Below, one piece after another: positions 10,011 through 19,379 of a DNA stretch of 64,000 bases. Source of the stretch: Gordius sp. MW1. Taxonomy: Eukaryota; Nematomorpha; Gordioida; Gordea; Gordiidae. Below the pieces are notes generated by a model, which was not told where the DNA came from, ran no database searches, and saw nothing but the letters and a program-made list of their open reading frames with translations. A program made the position numbers and the translations under genes. The stretch is from assembly GCA_964036665.1 (NCBI GenBank), contig OZ038530.1, positions 12,805,001 through 12,869,000 of the forward strand, in the 5' to 3' direction. Within the stretch, counting starts at the first letter, position 1. Every line of letters begins with the position of its first letter.

Positions 10011-12456
10011 TAAATACATTCAATATACTTGTGGTAAAAGTAAGAAATTATACTTTGACTTTATTAAATTTTTACTAAAATTCTATACTTTGCATAATAA
10101 AATTATTTTTCTTGAAACCTGTCTTAATCTAAATATTATACCTTCATTTATTGATAATATGAAAATGCCTAATAACATTTTTAACTCTAAAGTAATTTTC
10201 AATATTAAGAATGATTTGATTAAATGCGAAATTACTAACCTTTATTTTAGCAAACTCACTCTTTCTTATAAACTCTTTGATCTTCAAAATTTACTATTTA
10301 CTAATAATAAAGACTTTTATAATGTTTTTATAAAGTACGCAAACATTTTAGCCTACAATAAAATGTTTTATCCAGCTCAAACAATTTTAAAAAAGTTAGA
10401 TAATTTAGTTAAACAGAAAACTTTTTCTTCCCTTCCCATCAAGAAACCCTCGGTATCAATAGAAAATAAACCTAAAGCATATAACAACAATAAACCAGCA
10501 TTTTTAAATTTGTCAAGCACTAACTTTAATCTATCTCAAATCAATTTGCTTAATCTTGGACCTAAATTCTGTCTTGACAACAATAAACTCAAATTACTAC
10601 CTACATTGAACAGCTTTAATAACATTCTAACCACTATAGAAAAACAACATCCAGACAATTTACATTTAAGAAACTCATTAGAATCTTTTTTATCTAACAC
10701 CTTAAATAATGACTGCCCTTTGAAAGTTAACAAATCGAAATTAATTAAAGATAAGAAAGTTTTTTCAGTTGTTAAGTCATTGAAATCCAATGTTAATATA
10801 AGAATTTGTAAATCAGACAAAGGTGGTCAACTAGTAGTTCTGAACACAGATGATTATAACAAAAAAATGTTTGATATTTTAAAAGACAATACTTTATTTA
10901 AGGAATTGAAAAGAAACCCTACTAATGCCCGTGAAAATAAGTTACAAACCTTCTTATTAAATCTTTCAAAAGATAATCAAATCAGCAACTCCTTATACTG
11001 GAAGTTAAGACCGTCCACATCTCGCACTCCTCTAATTTATGGGTTACCCAAAATTCATAAACCTTTAATTCCATTAAGACCAATTGTGTCATCTTATAAC
11101 TCCTACAATTTTAATCTAAGCCAGCACCTTATATCAATATTGCAACCACATGTATCTTCACCATTAATTTTAAAAAACTCTTTAGATCTAATTAATCGAT
11201 TAAAACACTGTAGTTTACCCACTTCATTTTCACTTGTAAGCTTTGATATTCAGTCATTATTTACCAATATTCCTTTAGATTCTGCTAAAAATTATTGTGT
11301 AAAAATCTATGATGGACTTGAACAACCTCCTTTCACTAAATCATTATTTAAAGAGCTATTAAATTTTTGCACAACAAATAACTTTCAGTTTAATAATATA
11401 AATTATGACCAAATTGATGGCACTGCTATGGGCAACCCCCTCGCACCCCTAATTGCCAACATTTTTCCCAACGAATTAGAATCCTACATACAATCCTCTA
11501 AATTATTCCCTCCTTTTTATGCCAGATATGTTGATGACATTTTATGTATTTGGCCTCATAACCTAACTAATGACTTAGATGATTTTTTAAAAACATTAAA
11601 TTCATTCCATAAAAACATTATTTTTACAGTTGAAATAGAATCAAATAATCAGTTACCATTTCTAGATTTAACCCTTCATAATTTAAATAAAGAGATCATC
11701 ACAACAGTTTACCATAAACCTACTGATTCCTATCAGTATATATGGCACAGCCATTCCCCCTCTTCATTTAAAATAAACACATTTAGAATGATGATTAAAA
11801 GAGCAATATCTCATTGCTCTCGAGAGTGTGACAGGATTGTTGAAGTTGACAAGATAACACAAAGATTTTTAGACCTCAACTACCCACTCGACCTGCTGAC
11901 AAACATTAAAAATAAATTAATATCAGGAGCGAATCCCCCCACAATAATAAAATCTAAAATAAACCATTATATATCCATACCTTTCCACCGAAGTCTTAAT
12001 AATAATTTCCTCAAGGAATTAAATAAAATTTTTCACAAACATAATATAGATAATTTTAAGTTTTCTCAGAAAACATCATCCAACCTATTTGCACTCATAA
12101 AACCTATTAATAACATAACCGATAAAAATTATATCTCTAATTTAATATATAAAATCTCCTGCGCCGATTGCAACCAATTTTACGTGGGAGAAACAAAGAG
12201 AACCTTAGCTGAAAGAATTAAAGAACACAAAGCCCCGCTGACACGATGCGCGACCCACTCCGCCGTAGCAGAACACTCTCTACAAAACCAACATACCATC
12301 GACTGGGACAACCCGACTGTCCTCTACCGATCTCAGTATAACAAAGAAAGAAAATTCATCGAAAGCGTTCTAATCGACCGCCTCAAGCCCCAAATCAATG
12401 ATCAACCAGGACAATTCAGAAATTACAAACACATACACCCACACCTTCCTCTATAA
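9898..12456 (+). CDS. Penelope-like reverse transcriptase with GIY-YIG endonuclease, intact
   Basis: The 852-residue protein starts at ATG 9898 (MVAGRPKYLNPF), placed just after a pyrimidine-rich tract. The N-terminal third has no recognised domain. The RT domain (roughly residues 300-650) shows IYGLPKIHKP, then SFDIQSLFTNIPLD, GTAMGNPLAPLIAN and the catalytic YVDD at 544-547. The C-terminal GIY-YIG nuclease starts about residue 749 (LIYKISCADCNQFYVGETKR), with the zinc-knuckle-like CADC of endonuclease-bearing PLEs and a downstream ERKFIES glutamate. The RT copies the element RNA and the nuclease nicks the target; both are known for the family. There is no stop or frameshift and no intron is visible, so it is potentially active. 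Confidence 0.93.
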   Translation: MVAGRPKYLNPFPPSHFINPKLPLLKTNFINYNGLIVHKYIQYTCGKSKKLYFDFIKFLLKFYTLHNKIIFLETCLNLNIIPSFIDNMKMPNNIFNSKVIFNIKNDLIKCEITNLYFSKLTLSYKLFDLQNLLFTNNKDFYNVFIKYANILAYNKMFYPAQTILKKLDNLVKQKTFSSLPIKKPSVSIENKPKAYNNNKPAFLNLSSTNFNLSQINLLNLGPKFCLDNNKLKLLPTLNSFNNILTTIEKQHPDNLHLRNSLESFLSNTLNNDCPLKVNKSKLIKDKKVFSVVKSLKSNVNIRICKSDKGGQLVVLNTDDYNKKMFDILKDNTLFKELKRNPTNARENKLQTFLLNLSKDNQISNSLYWKLRPSTSRTPLIYGLPKIHKPLIPLRPIVSSYNSYNFNLSQHLISILQPHVSSPLILKNSLDLINRLKHCSLPTSFSLVSFDIQSLFTNIPLDSAKNYCVKIYDGLEQPPFTKSLFKELLNFCTTNNFQFNNINYDQIDGTAMGNPLAPLIANIFPNELESYIQSSKLFPPFYARYVDDILCIWPHNLTNDLDDFLKTLNSFHKNIIFTVEIESNNQLPFLDLTLHNLNKEIITTVYHKPTDSYQYIWHSHSPSSFKINTFRMMIKRAISHCSRECDRIVEVDKITQRFLDLNYPLDLLTNIKNKLISGANPPTIIKSKINHYISIPFHRSLNNNFLKELNKIFHKHNIDNFKFSQKTSSNLFALIKPINNITDKNYISNLIYKISCADCNQFYVGETKRTLAERIKEHKAPLTRCATHSAVAEHSLQNQHTIDWDNPTVLYRSQYNKERKFIESVLIDRLKPQINDQPGQFRNYKHIHPHLPL

Positions 12457-12957
12457 CTACCTGTTATCACTATACACACCCTATTACCCTTTTGTCTTTC
12501 CCCTATTGTTTCGTAACCGCCTTATTTTGTAATTGCCATCCTTTACACTATTCTTATAGTTGCTATTGCTTCATTTTTATAATCCCCTTTTGTATTTTAC
12601 CTTATCCTTTATCTTAAAGTTGTTTACCCCATCTTTATCTTAAATTTGTTTATCCCACTATTTCAATAAGTGTTAACTCTCTTGTTCCAACCGGTGTTCG
12701 CTATTATTCACCCTCCTATTTCAACTAGTTTTCATTATTTTTGTTTATAAATTAAAACTTGTCGACACCTTCTCGTTCATTAATAATTCACATCACTTGT
12801 AAGTTACCTTTTTTTTTTTCTCTTTTTTTATTTTTTAATTGATAATGGTCGCTGGACCGAAATATCTAAACCCATTTCCACCCTCGCATTTTATCAATCC
12901 TAAACTACCATTATTGGAAACTAAATTTATAAATTATAATGGATTGATAGTACATAA
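11566..12957 (+). repeat. Downstream direct terminal repeat of the PLE
   Basis: This is the second copy of the pseudo-LTR. The restarted ORF after 12844 (MVAGPKYLNPF) has a 3-bp deletion and ends at the target duplication, so it codes for nothing on its own. Confidence 0.8.
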
Positions 12958-12969
12958 ACTTTTATTTAT
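12958..12969. other. Right target-site duplication of the PLE
   Basis: This exact repeat of 7696-7707 (acttttatttat) is immediately followed by resumed family X sequence. Confidence 0.75.
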
Positions 12970-13199
12970 GTTTATTATATAACATTGGTCAGCAGCCAGC
13001 GGACGGCCAAAAAGTCATAATAGCAATGGTAGAAACAGGAACAATCATAATAGTCAATAAACAACGAAAAAAATAATTTCGATTCACATTTTGGCCAATG
13101 GTCATTTTTTTCATTGGTCAGCAGCCAGCGGACGGCCAAAAATTCATATTATCAATGATAGTAACAAGAACAATCATAAGAGTCTAAAAAACTCCGGGA

Positions 13200-13450
13200 T
13201 TCTAACCCCAAAACTAGTTAAATTGCATAGCAATTAAAAAGTAAACAACTTTTATTTATGTTTATTATATAACTAGTTAAATTGCATAGCATTAAAAGTA
13301 AACAACTTTTATCTATGTTTATTATATAACAAAAACTAGTTAAATTGCATAGCAATTAAAAGTAAACAACTTTTATTTATGTTTATTATATAACTAGTTA
13401 AATTACATAGCAATTAAAAGTAAACAACTTTTATTTATGTTTATTATATA
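13200..13450 (+). repeat. 66-bp tandem repeat at the end of family X
   Basis: About four copies of a unit reading actagttaaattgcatagca, then ttaaaagtaaacaactttta and tttatgtttattatata. Copy lengths vary by one or two bases. The same units appear inverted near 52920-53040 and 53265-53320. Confidence 0.75.
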
Positions 13451-13703
13451 ATAGATAATTTAACAAATCTTATATATAACACACTGAGGGAGATAGAGAT
13501 GAGGGGTGGGGCACCTCTTATGCATTAATTTAAAAAATAACACAACGAGGGAGATAGAGATGAGGGGTGAGGCACCTCTTTCTCATGCATTAATTTAAAA
13601 AAGCGATAACCTAATATACCCAATGCAAATAGATAGGGATGGACGGACAGACAGACGGACGGACAACAAAAAACGAGCCCATTAATTGCATAGCAATTAA
13701 AAA

Positions 13704-14398
13704 GAATGACGTTGTTTTTGATGAGCTTCGCCAATTCGAGTTACAATAGTAAAATAGTTTAGGTTAGATTGACCATTCAATATATTTTAATTAAAATGCT
13801 TCTTGCATTTATCATTATTGCCAAAACACTACTGAGAGGATACAAAACTTTGTAGGAGCTAAAATCTCCTTGCAATCAACTTATTTACGTCCCTCACCCT
13901 GCAAACCTATAAATTAAAACAGATTTATTAACCACCATCTCACTCTCGTGGTCATGACGTTAGGTAACTTGGCATTGAAGTAATTGTACGAAATACTATA
14001 AGAAATTAAACAGCAGAAACATGTAGCTGGCACGATAGGCTATCAATTTCTGTTGATATAACCATTTTTGAAATAGAAAGGCGTTTCATGATTTCGCATT
14101 TATAGGTATATAAATAAATTAAAATAATTAATTAGTATATAAGTTCAACAAAATTAAATTATTATGTTGGTAAAGTGTAACTTTCTATAAAGTTTAAGTT
14201 AATGGTGCAATAAAATTATAAGACAACATAGAATTTATTTAGTCGCAATTGTATGGGGCATTAGAAAATCTTAAGCTGTTAAAAAGTATATACCTTACTA
14301 AAGCCATTATAGATTTTCCACTATTATATCAATAATAAATTATAGGAGCCAATAGTTTTGACTGCAGCGTTAAATACACTTATTAATAATTTAACATA
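13704..14398. other. No gene seen
   Basis: AT-rich spacer between the left family X copy and the 3' end of the AC45 gene. It probably includes the AC45 3' untranslated region towards its right side. An AATAAA on the minus strand lies near 14233-14238, but other AT-rich matches occur. Confidence 0.35.
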
Positions 14399-14513
14399 TT
14401 TCGGAGTTTTGTAAACACAATAGACGTAATATACACGTATAATTAATGAGAAATAGTTTCGGAGTTTTGTAAACACAATAGACGTAATATACACGTATAA
14501 TTAATGAGAAATA
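14399..14513. repeat. 58-bp tandem duplication, 3' flank of AC45
   Basis: tttcggagttttgtaaacac begins at 14399 and again at 14457. The two 58-bp copies match base for base for nearly their full length. It lies 50-165 bp downstream of the AC45 stop codon, so it is probably inside its 3' untranslated region. Confidence 0.85.
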
Positions 14514-14562
14514 AAATTGGAATTTTTGCAGTTTGCCTGGTTAATTTTGTCCAACATTTTTT

Positions 14563-17500
14563 TTAATTCGATCCTCCAGCTAAATTCAGGGCATCGGCCA
14601 TCTTGGGATTATCAAATCGATCCATGGTTTTTGTAGATAACAAAACACTCAAGCCAAATGCCAATACAGATATGAGGACTCCGGAGCTAAAAAGTCCCAT
14701 CCAGAGAGCAGGCGAAAAAAATCCCGTGCAATCCGAAGGTCTACCAAAAGAATTATTCCGTATTCCAAAAGCTTGTATCTAAGTCACAAAAAATTATAAT
14801 ATTTTTACTTGCATGAATATACAATTCCTTTTACTCTTTTTTTAAAGAGTATGTCATATTTATCATAAAGTAATTAAACAACTGAGCATCGATTTAGATT
14901 ATTCCAAAATATTTGAAGGCCATTATTATAAATAAATATTATTTAATAGCACATTTACCAAATGTTTTATATATATTACACATTAAGGAAGTTTCGTTTA
15001 CCCATTTTCAATTGAACGAAAACGCTTTTTAATAATTATTGCTCACCTAAACAAGTCCTTTTCAGTGTATATTTCTTATAGGAAAAGGGGCAAAAAACAA
15101 AATCGCCATGCACAATCTACCGAATAAAAAGCCACAATTTAACAACCAAATAAAAAAATAACATAAATTATATTCCAATCTTTAATGACCGTCAATCCTT
15201 AAAGAACAAGCAAGTCAATATTTAACCTGGAAATAACTGCAATAAATCAAGTAAAACTGTTATTTATATAAAAAGCGATTGTCTCTATAAATATTATAAC
15301 AAAATTATAGAAAAATATTAGGGAAAATAATTTATATGATACTTTATTTAAATCGTCTGCTTTCACTATCATCTTAACTTAAAATCATTTCGCAAAATAA
15401 AAAACCATTTGATATTAGAATGAAAGAACTAAAGGCATAATTTGGTTAAAATTGACCAAATATCAGTTAAATATTCCAATGTAAAAGGAACAAGCTGTAT
15501 CTATTAATTATATTTATAACACTTTTTTAAGGAACAATGCACACCTAGAAAATAAAACACTCCTAGGAAATCTAAATGATTGAGTATTGAATTGTGATTA
15601 AACGAGAGAAGCTAATTGCAGTGTATAAACAAAAATAAAATTTGGAATTAAACTAAACTAGGACTACAGGTTAAAAACAACTTCTTAAAACCACATATGC
15701 AATGACAAAACCTGATAGTCGTCAAAATAAAGGACGGTATAATTCTTATCCTTAGGTTTAGGTCTTTCTGCCATTGCCATCTCGTCACACACATAGGACC
15801 AATTGGTGTATGTTCCAACCTCTTTGGAGATGTGGAAAGATGCGTTATCGTTGTTCAATCTATTATTTGCGGTTTGAACGGCAAATTTGGCTGTCAAATT
15901 AGACATTCTCCAATAATTCCAACGATTTTTGACAAAACTAAAGCTAAATTAATGTAAAGTTTTACATTTCACATTCGTACTTTCCCTTGTAATAAATTAA
16001 AGCCTGTCGAAATCTTCAAAAATTATTTTTAAATGAAAAAAATTTAAGGCTGTCTAAACAAGTAATACTTATGGCATAGATCTATTTAAACCTCAATATG
16101 GCCTTTCATTTACAATTTATTATTAAAACGAAAAAAAGTTATTTGGTCGTTTTAAATAAATAGCTAAGTAGCCATGGGCGTAGCCAGGCTTTGAATTAGG
16201 GGGGCAATAATGATTTAGGGAGGGGCAAAATAACCATTTTTTTAATTTTAGCCATAATTGTATTAAATTTATAAGATTATTTGGATTTAGAGGGGGCAGC
16301 CGCCCTTCCCTGCCTCCCCTTGGCTACGCCAATGTAAGTAGTTAAGACTTTTTAAACCAGAATAATGATGAATGTTATTAATCGCATAGATATTATTGGC
16401 TTACTGTATATTAAGGTCTGTGAGGCCTTGAGGCAGGTTGGAAAATGATATCAACATCCTATATAAGACATAATTTTCAATGTAATATGTTTCAAGAAAC
16501 TTGCAAAGACAGTTTTGCGATTAATAATAATATTTACAAAATAATAAATTATTTTACTTAACATATTTATATAACACATATATATGTGAAGAATCAAATT
16601 TTAGATTTGGGCTTTATGAAAATAGATTAACTGTTGAGATCGTTGATTCTGGCAATCAGGGGGCTCGAGGATGTTAATAGTGCTATTTTGCAAGGAAAAT
16701 GTTTCGACAATATGCGGTTTTTTAGGTCTGCCAACGTGGAATGTGGCATTTTTGAGGTAAATGTAAACGCATGTACCATTAATAAAATGTCCATTTGGTG
16801 CTGTTGAATTGCCAAATTCATTCGCGACGGCCCTTACAGACCGTGTATTAACTTTATTTGTTATCTTTAAGTCTTCACGGGGTCCTTCCTATTAAAAAAT
16901 AACTCCTATCTCACAAGTATTTTTATTTGCAAACGACGGCTTATTATTAAAATTAAATCAAACATTAAGAGGTGAAAAACAAAATTTATTAACTTTTTAC
17001 TTTAATTACATCATCTAGGTTTGTAAGCAAAGCTATGTAGTTGTGCCCCTTTTCTTCCAAAGGTGCTAAGGTATTTTCGATTATATCAGCTATATAGAAA
17101 AAAATTCATATATACACAAAAAGTCGATCAATTTTGCTAAAAATTTTATTATATAAATAAGAATCATAAAGGGGCTGTTCAACCCCATCACATAGTGTTG
17201 CAAAAAGTACTGGATTTTGTAGGGCCAACCTTTGGTTTTAGTCGACTTGACATAAACAGACCAAAGTTTTTTGAGTAGGTTTTTCTAAATCGACCTCCAA
17301 ATTTATCGACCGTTAGCCTTAGTTGGATTAAAAGTCGACCAAACAAAACCCAGCCGTTTTTACAACGCTATTGTGGTGTATTCTGTGTCAATGTGGCCCA
17401 AAATAAAAAATTTTTAAACTCAGATCTAAATGGAGCAGATATAAGGCACAATTTAAAGATACAAGATAAAAATTATGTTAGACCGTTTTTGCTAGTTATT

Positions 17501-19088
17501 TTAAATATAAAAGGGTGGGTTTATTTACTATTTTTTATATAAATTTCATTCTTTATATATTTCGTTGTGTTCTCTTTAAAAATTTAATATCCCTATCAAC
17601 TTCACATATGATTTAACACAATCAAATAAATATTATATACTAGCTCATAGTTTCTCAGCTTCAATAATTATGGCTAATTTCAACCTTGTGTATATGATGG
17701 CCATTTGAAAGAAGATTAGAATGTAAGTAAATGGTCAAGTAAGCTTAGAGATAATTAAGTTTAAATTATATGTCAAAAATTAAGTGAAATTTAGACTCTA
17801 CAATAATTGAGTGTAAGTAATAAAAATTAGACGAATGTAGAGTAACAATTAACTTTAATAAATTCATAATATTTTATGATAAATAGTATGGCATGCGGAT
17901 GAACTTCAAATTTAATTGATTTACCATTTTAAGTGAATTATGTTAATCTTTACAGTCTAAAAAATAATATTAATATTCTTTACATTCCAATATCAAATAG
18001 CCATTGTGCTGAAAAATTGTAAAAAAAAAATTTGTTTTGAGATAAGTAAATGGGATATAAACATTGATGAAGCCAAATGCAACTAGGTGATGCTTAAACT
18101 TATAAGATTTCACCAATATAAATTAATTTGTAACTTCCTTTATTTCCCACAAATAATTAAGTCATTTCTATAGGCTGCTTATTGATAAAACTAATGCCCC
18201 CTCCCCACTAAAAGGCAATCCATCACACAATTAAAATTTAATATTAAAATTAACTTTGATCATGCACATGTAACAAAAATAATATCAAATGTAATTTATA
18301 TCTATGATCATTTAGTTGCTACACATTTTTATAGCATTAATAGCTTGATGTGTACAAATCTTGATAAATTTTGACAGAAAGATTACAATAATTATGAAAA
18401 TTTGTTTCAACATAATATTGCAAAAAGGTCCTATAGCATAAATACAAAAGTGGAACCAAATATAATTAATTTTTTACACATCTACAAAGACAACCTAGGC
18501 TGTCTCATGTGATTACTTTTCATTTTTATCCATATTTAATATTTATAACAATAAAAGAAGAATTCTGATGTTTTTACTTAGATTCTCTTTAACATCCATT
18601 ATTCTGGGAAGTTCTATCCTATAAATTTTGTCATTCAAATTTAATTCATTTATATTTTTCAAGTCCAAATTTTGAGCGATAGCTTTTAAACTTATCAATG
18701 ATTCTTTCTGACAAGATTCAGAATAATATTTTGATTTGTGGATATCAAAGAGTTTTTCCTATTAAAATTTTGTAAAATCCTAAATCACTATACTTTCAAA
18801 TATAAAATCCATTTTGTGTTGGCTTTAGAGAATGATAAATCTTCATGACTAAACTATAAGAACTCATAATTGTAATTATGATTAGATTACCTTCGCAGGA
18901 CTAAATATAATAATAGAGTTTGAGAACTGAGAATTTATGAGATTCCCCAGTTCAAAATCGGAAGGCAATCTACCACATATAGAAATATTTAAATAATTAT
19001 ACTCGTGATTGCTCCATAAAAAAATTGGGGAGGTGATAACATGAAATATTAAGTATAAAACTAAAATTCCTTGCAAAAGAGTGCTCAT
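14563..19088 (-). CDS. ATP6AP1: V-type H+-ATPase accessory subunit S1 (AC45/ATP6AP1-like), six exons
   Basis: Exons on minus: 19088-18891, 18758-18578, 17089-17001, 16888-16632, 15937-15712, 14778-14563. All introns are GT..AG and phases match, giving 388 residues. The signal peptide is residues 1-20. SPIFLWSN corresponds to the VPVFLWSS that starts mature vertebrate AC45. RSVR at 172-175 sits at the known furin-type processing region. The luminal C-domain has FDDYQIQAFGI then SDCTGFFSPALWMG. The membrane helix is about 341-363 and the tail begins KTMDRFD (367-373), all hallmark AC45 features. In known animals AC45 guides and regulates the V-ATPase in the secretory pathway. The final tail (NPKMADALNLAGGSN) differs from the vertebrate one. 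Introns hold MITEs at 16173 and 17193. The splice sites are read by eye; exon 4's donor (gttaat) is the weakest. Confidence 0.92.
16173..16331. mobile_element. Family A MITE in AC45 intron 4
   Basis: It begins catgggcgtagccagg and ends cttggctacgcca. An imperfect target duplication (taagtag) flanks it at 16165-16171 and 16335-16341. It contains the shared gggaggggcaaaat and gggggcagccgccc words. Confidence 0.75.
17193..17370. mobile_element. hAT-type MITE, family B, in AC45 intron 2
   Basis: The termini tagtgttgcaaaaag and ccgtttttacaacgcta are inverted repeats, with internal gtcgac words facing each other. It belongs to the same family as 19168-19371. The target duplication is not clear in this copy. 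Confidence 0.7.
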
Positions 19089-19167
19089 GACTTATAAATT
19101 AAAAGTCACCTTCTTTATACAGCTGACTCAGTGAATAAGTCGCATAATGGCACACAACGCTAGTTAC

Positions 19168-19371
19168 TAGTGTTGTCAAAAGGGCTGGTTTTGTTAAGTC
19201 AACCTTAGGTTTTAGTCGATTAAACATCAACAAACCAAAAATTTTTTGGTCTGTTTTTCTTAGTCGCATGAATAAACGAAAGGTTTGACCAAACCACCTT
19301 TGGCCTATTTATGTTTAGTCGACTAAAACGCAAGATCGACCTAGCAAAACCCAGCCGTTTTTACAACACTA
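19168..19371. mobile_element. hAT-type MITE, family B, 80 bp upstream of AC45
   Basis: This 204-bp element has terminal inverted repeats (tagtgttgtcaaaagggctg against tagtgttgtaaaaacggctg) and is flanked by an exact 8-bp duplication, ctagttac, at 19160-19167 and 19372-19379. The 8-bp duplication and TAGTG terminus fit the hAT superfamily. It lies just upstream of the AC45 start codon. Confidence 0.88.
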
Positions 19372-19379
19372 CTAGTTAC

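Larger units (their letters stand above)
7708..12957 (+). mobile_element. Penelope-like element (PLE), 5.25 kb, with inverted 5' partial copy
   Basis: The insertion consists of an inverted 0.9-kb segment (7708-8619), then two direct copies of about 1.39 kb (8620-10010 and 11566-12957) flanking a unique middle. Each direct copy holds the endonuclease-coding end, the UTR and the start of the ORF of the next unit. This tandem, partly inverted arrangement is typical of Penelope-like elements. The direct copies differ at only a handful of bases, for example a 3-bp insertion near 8793, so the insertion is recent. A 12-bp target duplication bounds it. Confidence 0.9.
6539..13703 (+). mobile_element. 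Family X repetitive element, left copy (interrupted by a PLE)
   Basis: It opens with a hairpin (cgggccttcggccc), a purine-rich G tract and a tatgcaatttatgggcgag segment. Then come an AT-rich stretch with ggttagggttag, an array of about 102-130-bp units (6967-7655), an actccgggattctaacc block, copies of a 66-bp repeat, two gagggagatagagatgagg boxes and finally gagcccattaattgcatagcaatt. An inverted copy with the same order lies at 52667-56476. The tatgcaatttatgggc segment near the start and gcccattaattgcata at the end form a subterminal inverted repeat. No transposase was found, so the class is unknown. The left copy is split by the PLE at 7708-12957. Confidence 0.7.

Noticed and set aside
10536-10820. 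Minus-strand open frame inside the PLE RT
   Set aside because: Shadow of the real plus-strand coding sequence.
6539-13703. Family X as a Helitron because of its terminal hairpin
   Set aside because: The hairpin is not followed by CTRR, no A/T insertion site with TC start is visible, and no Rep/helicase sequence was found.
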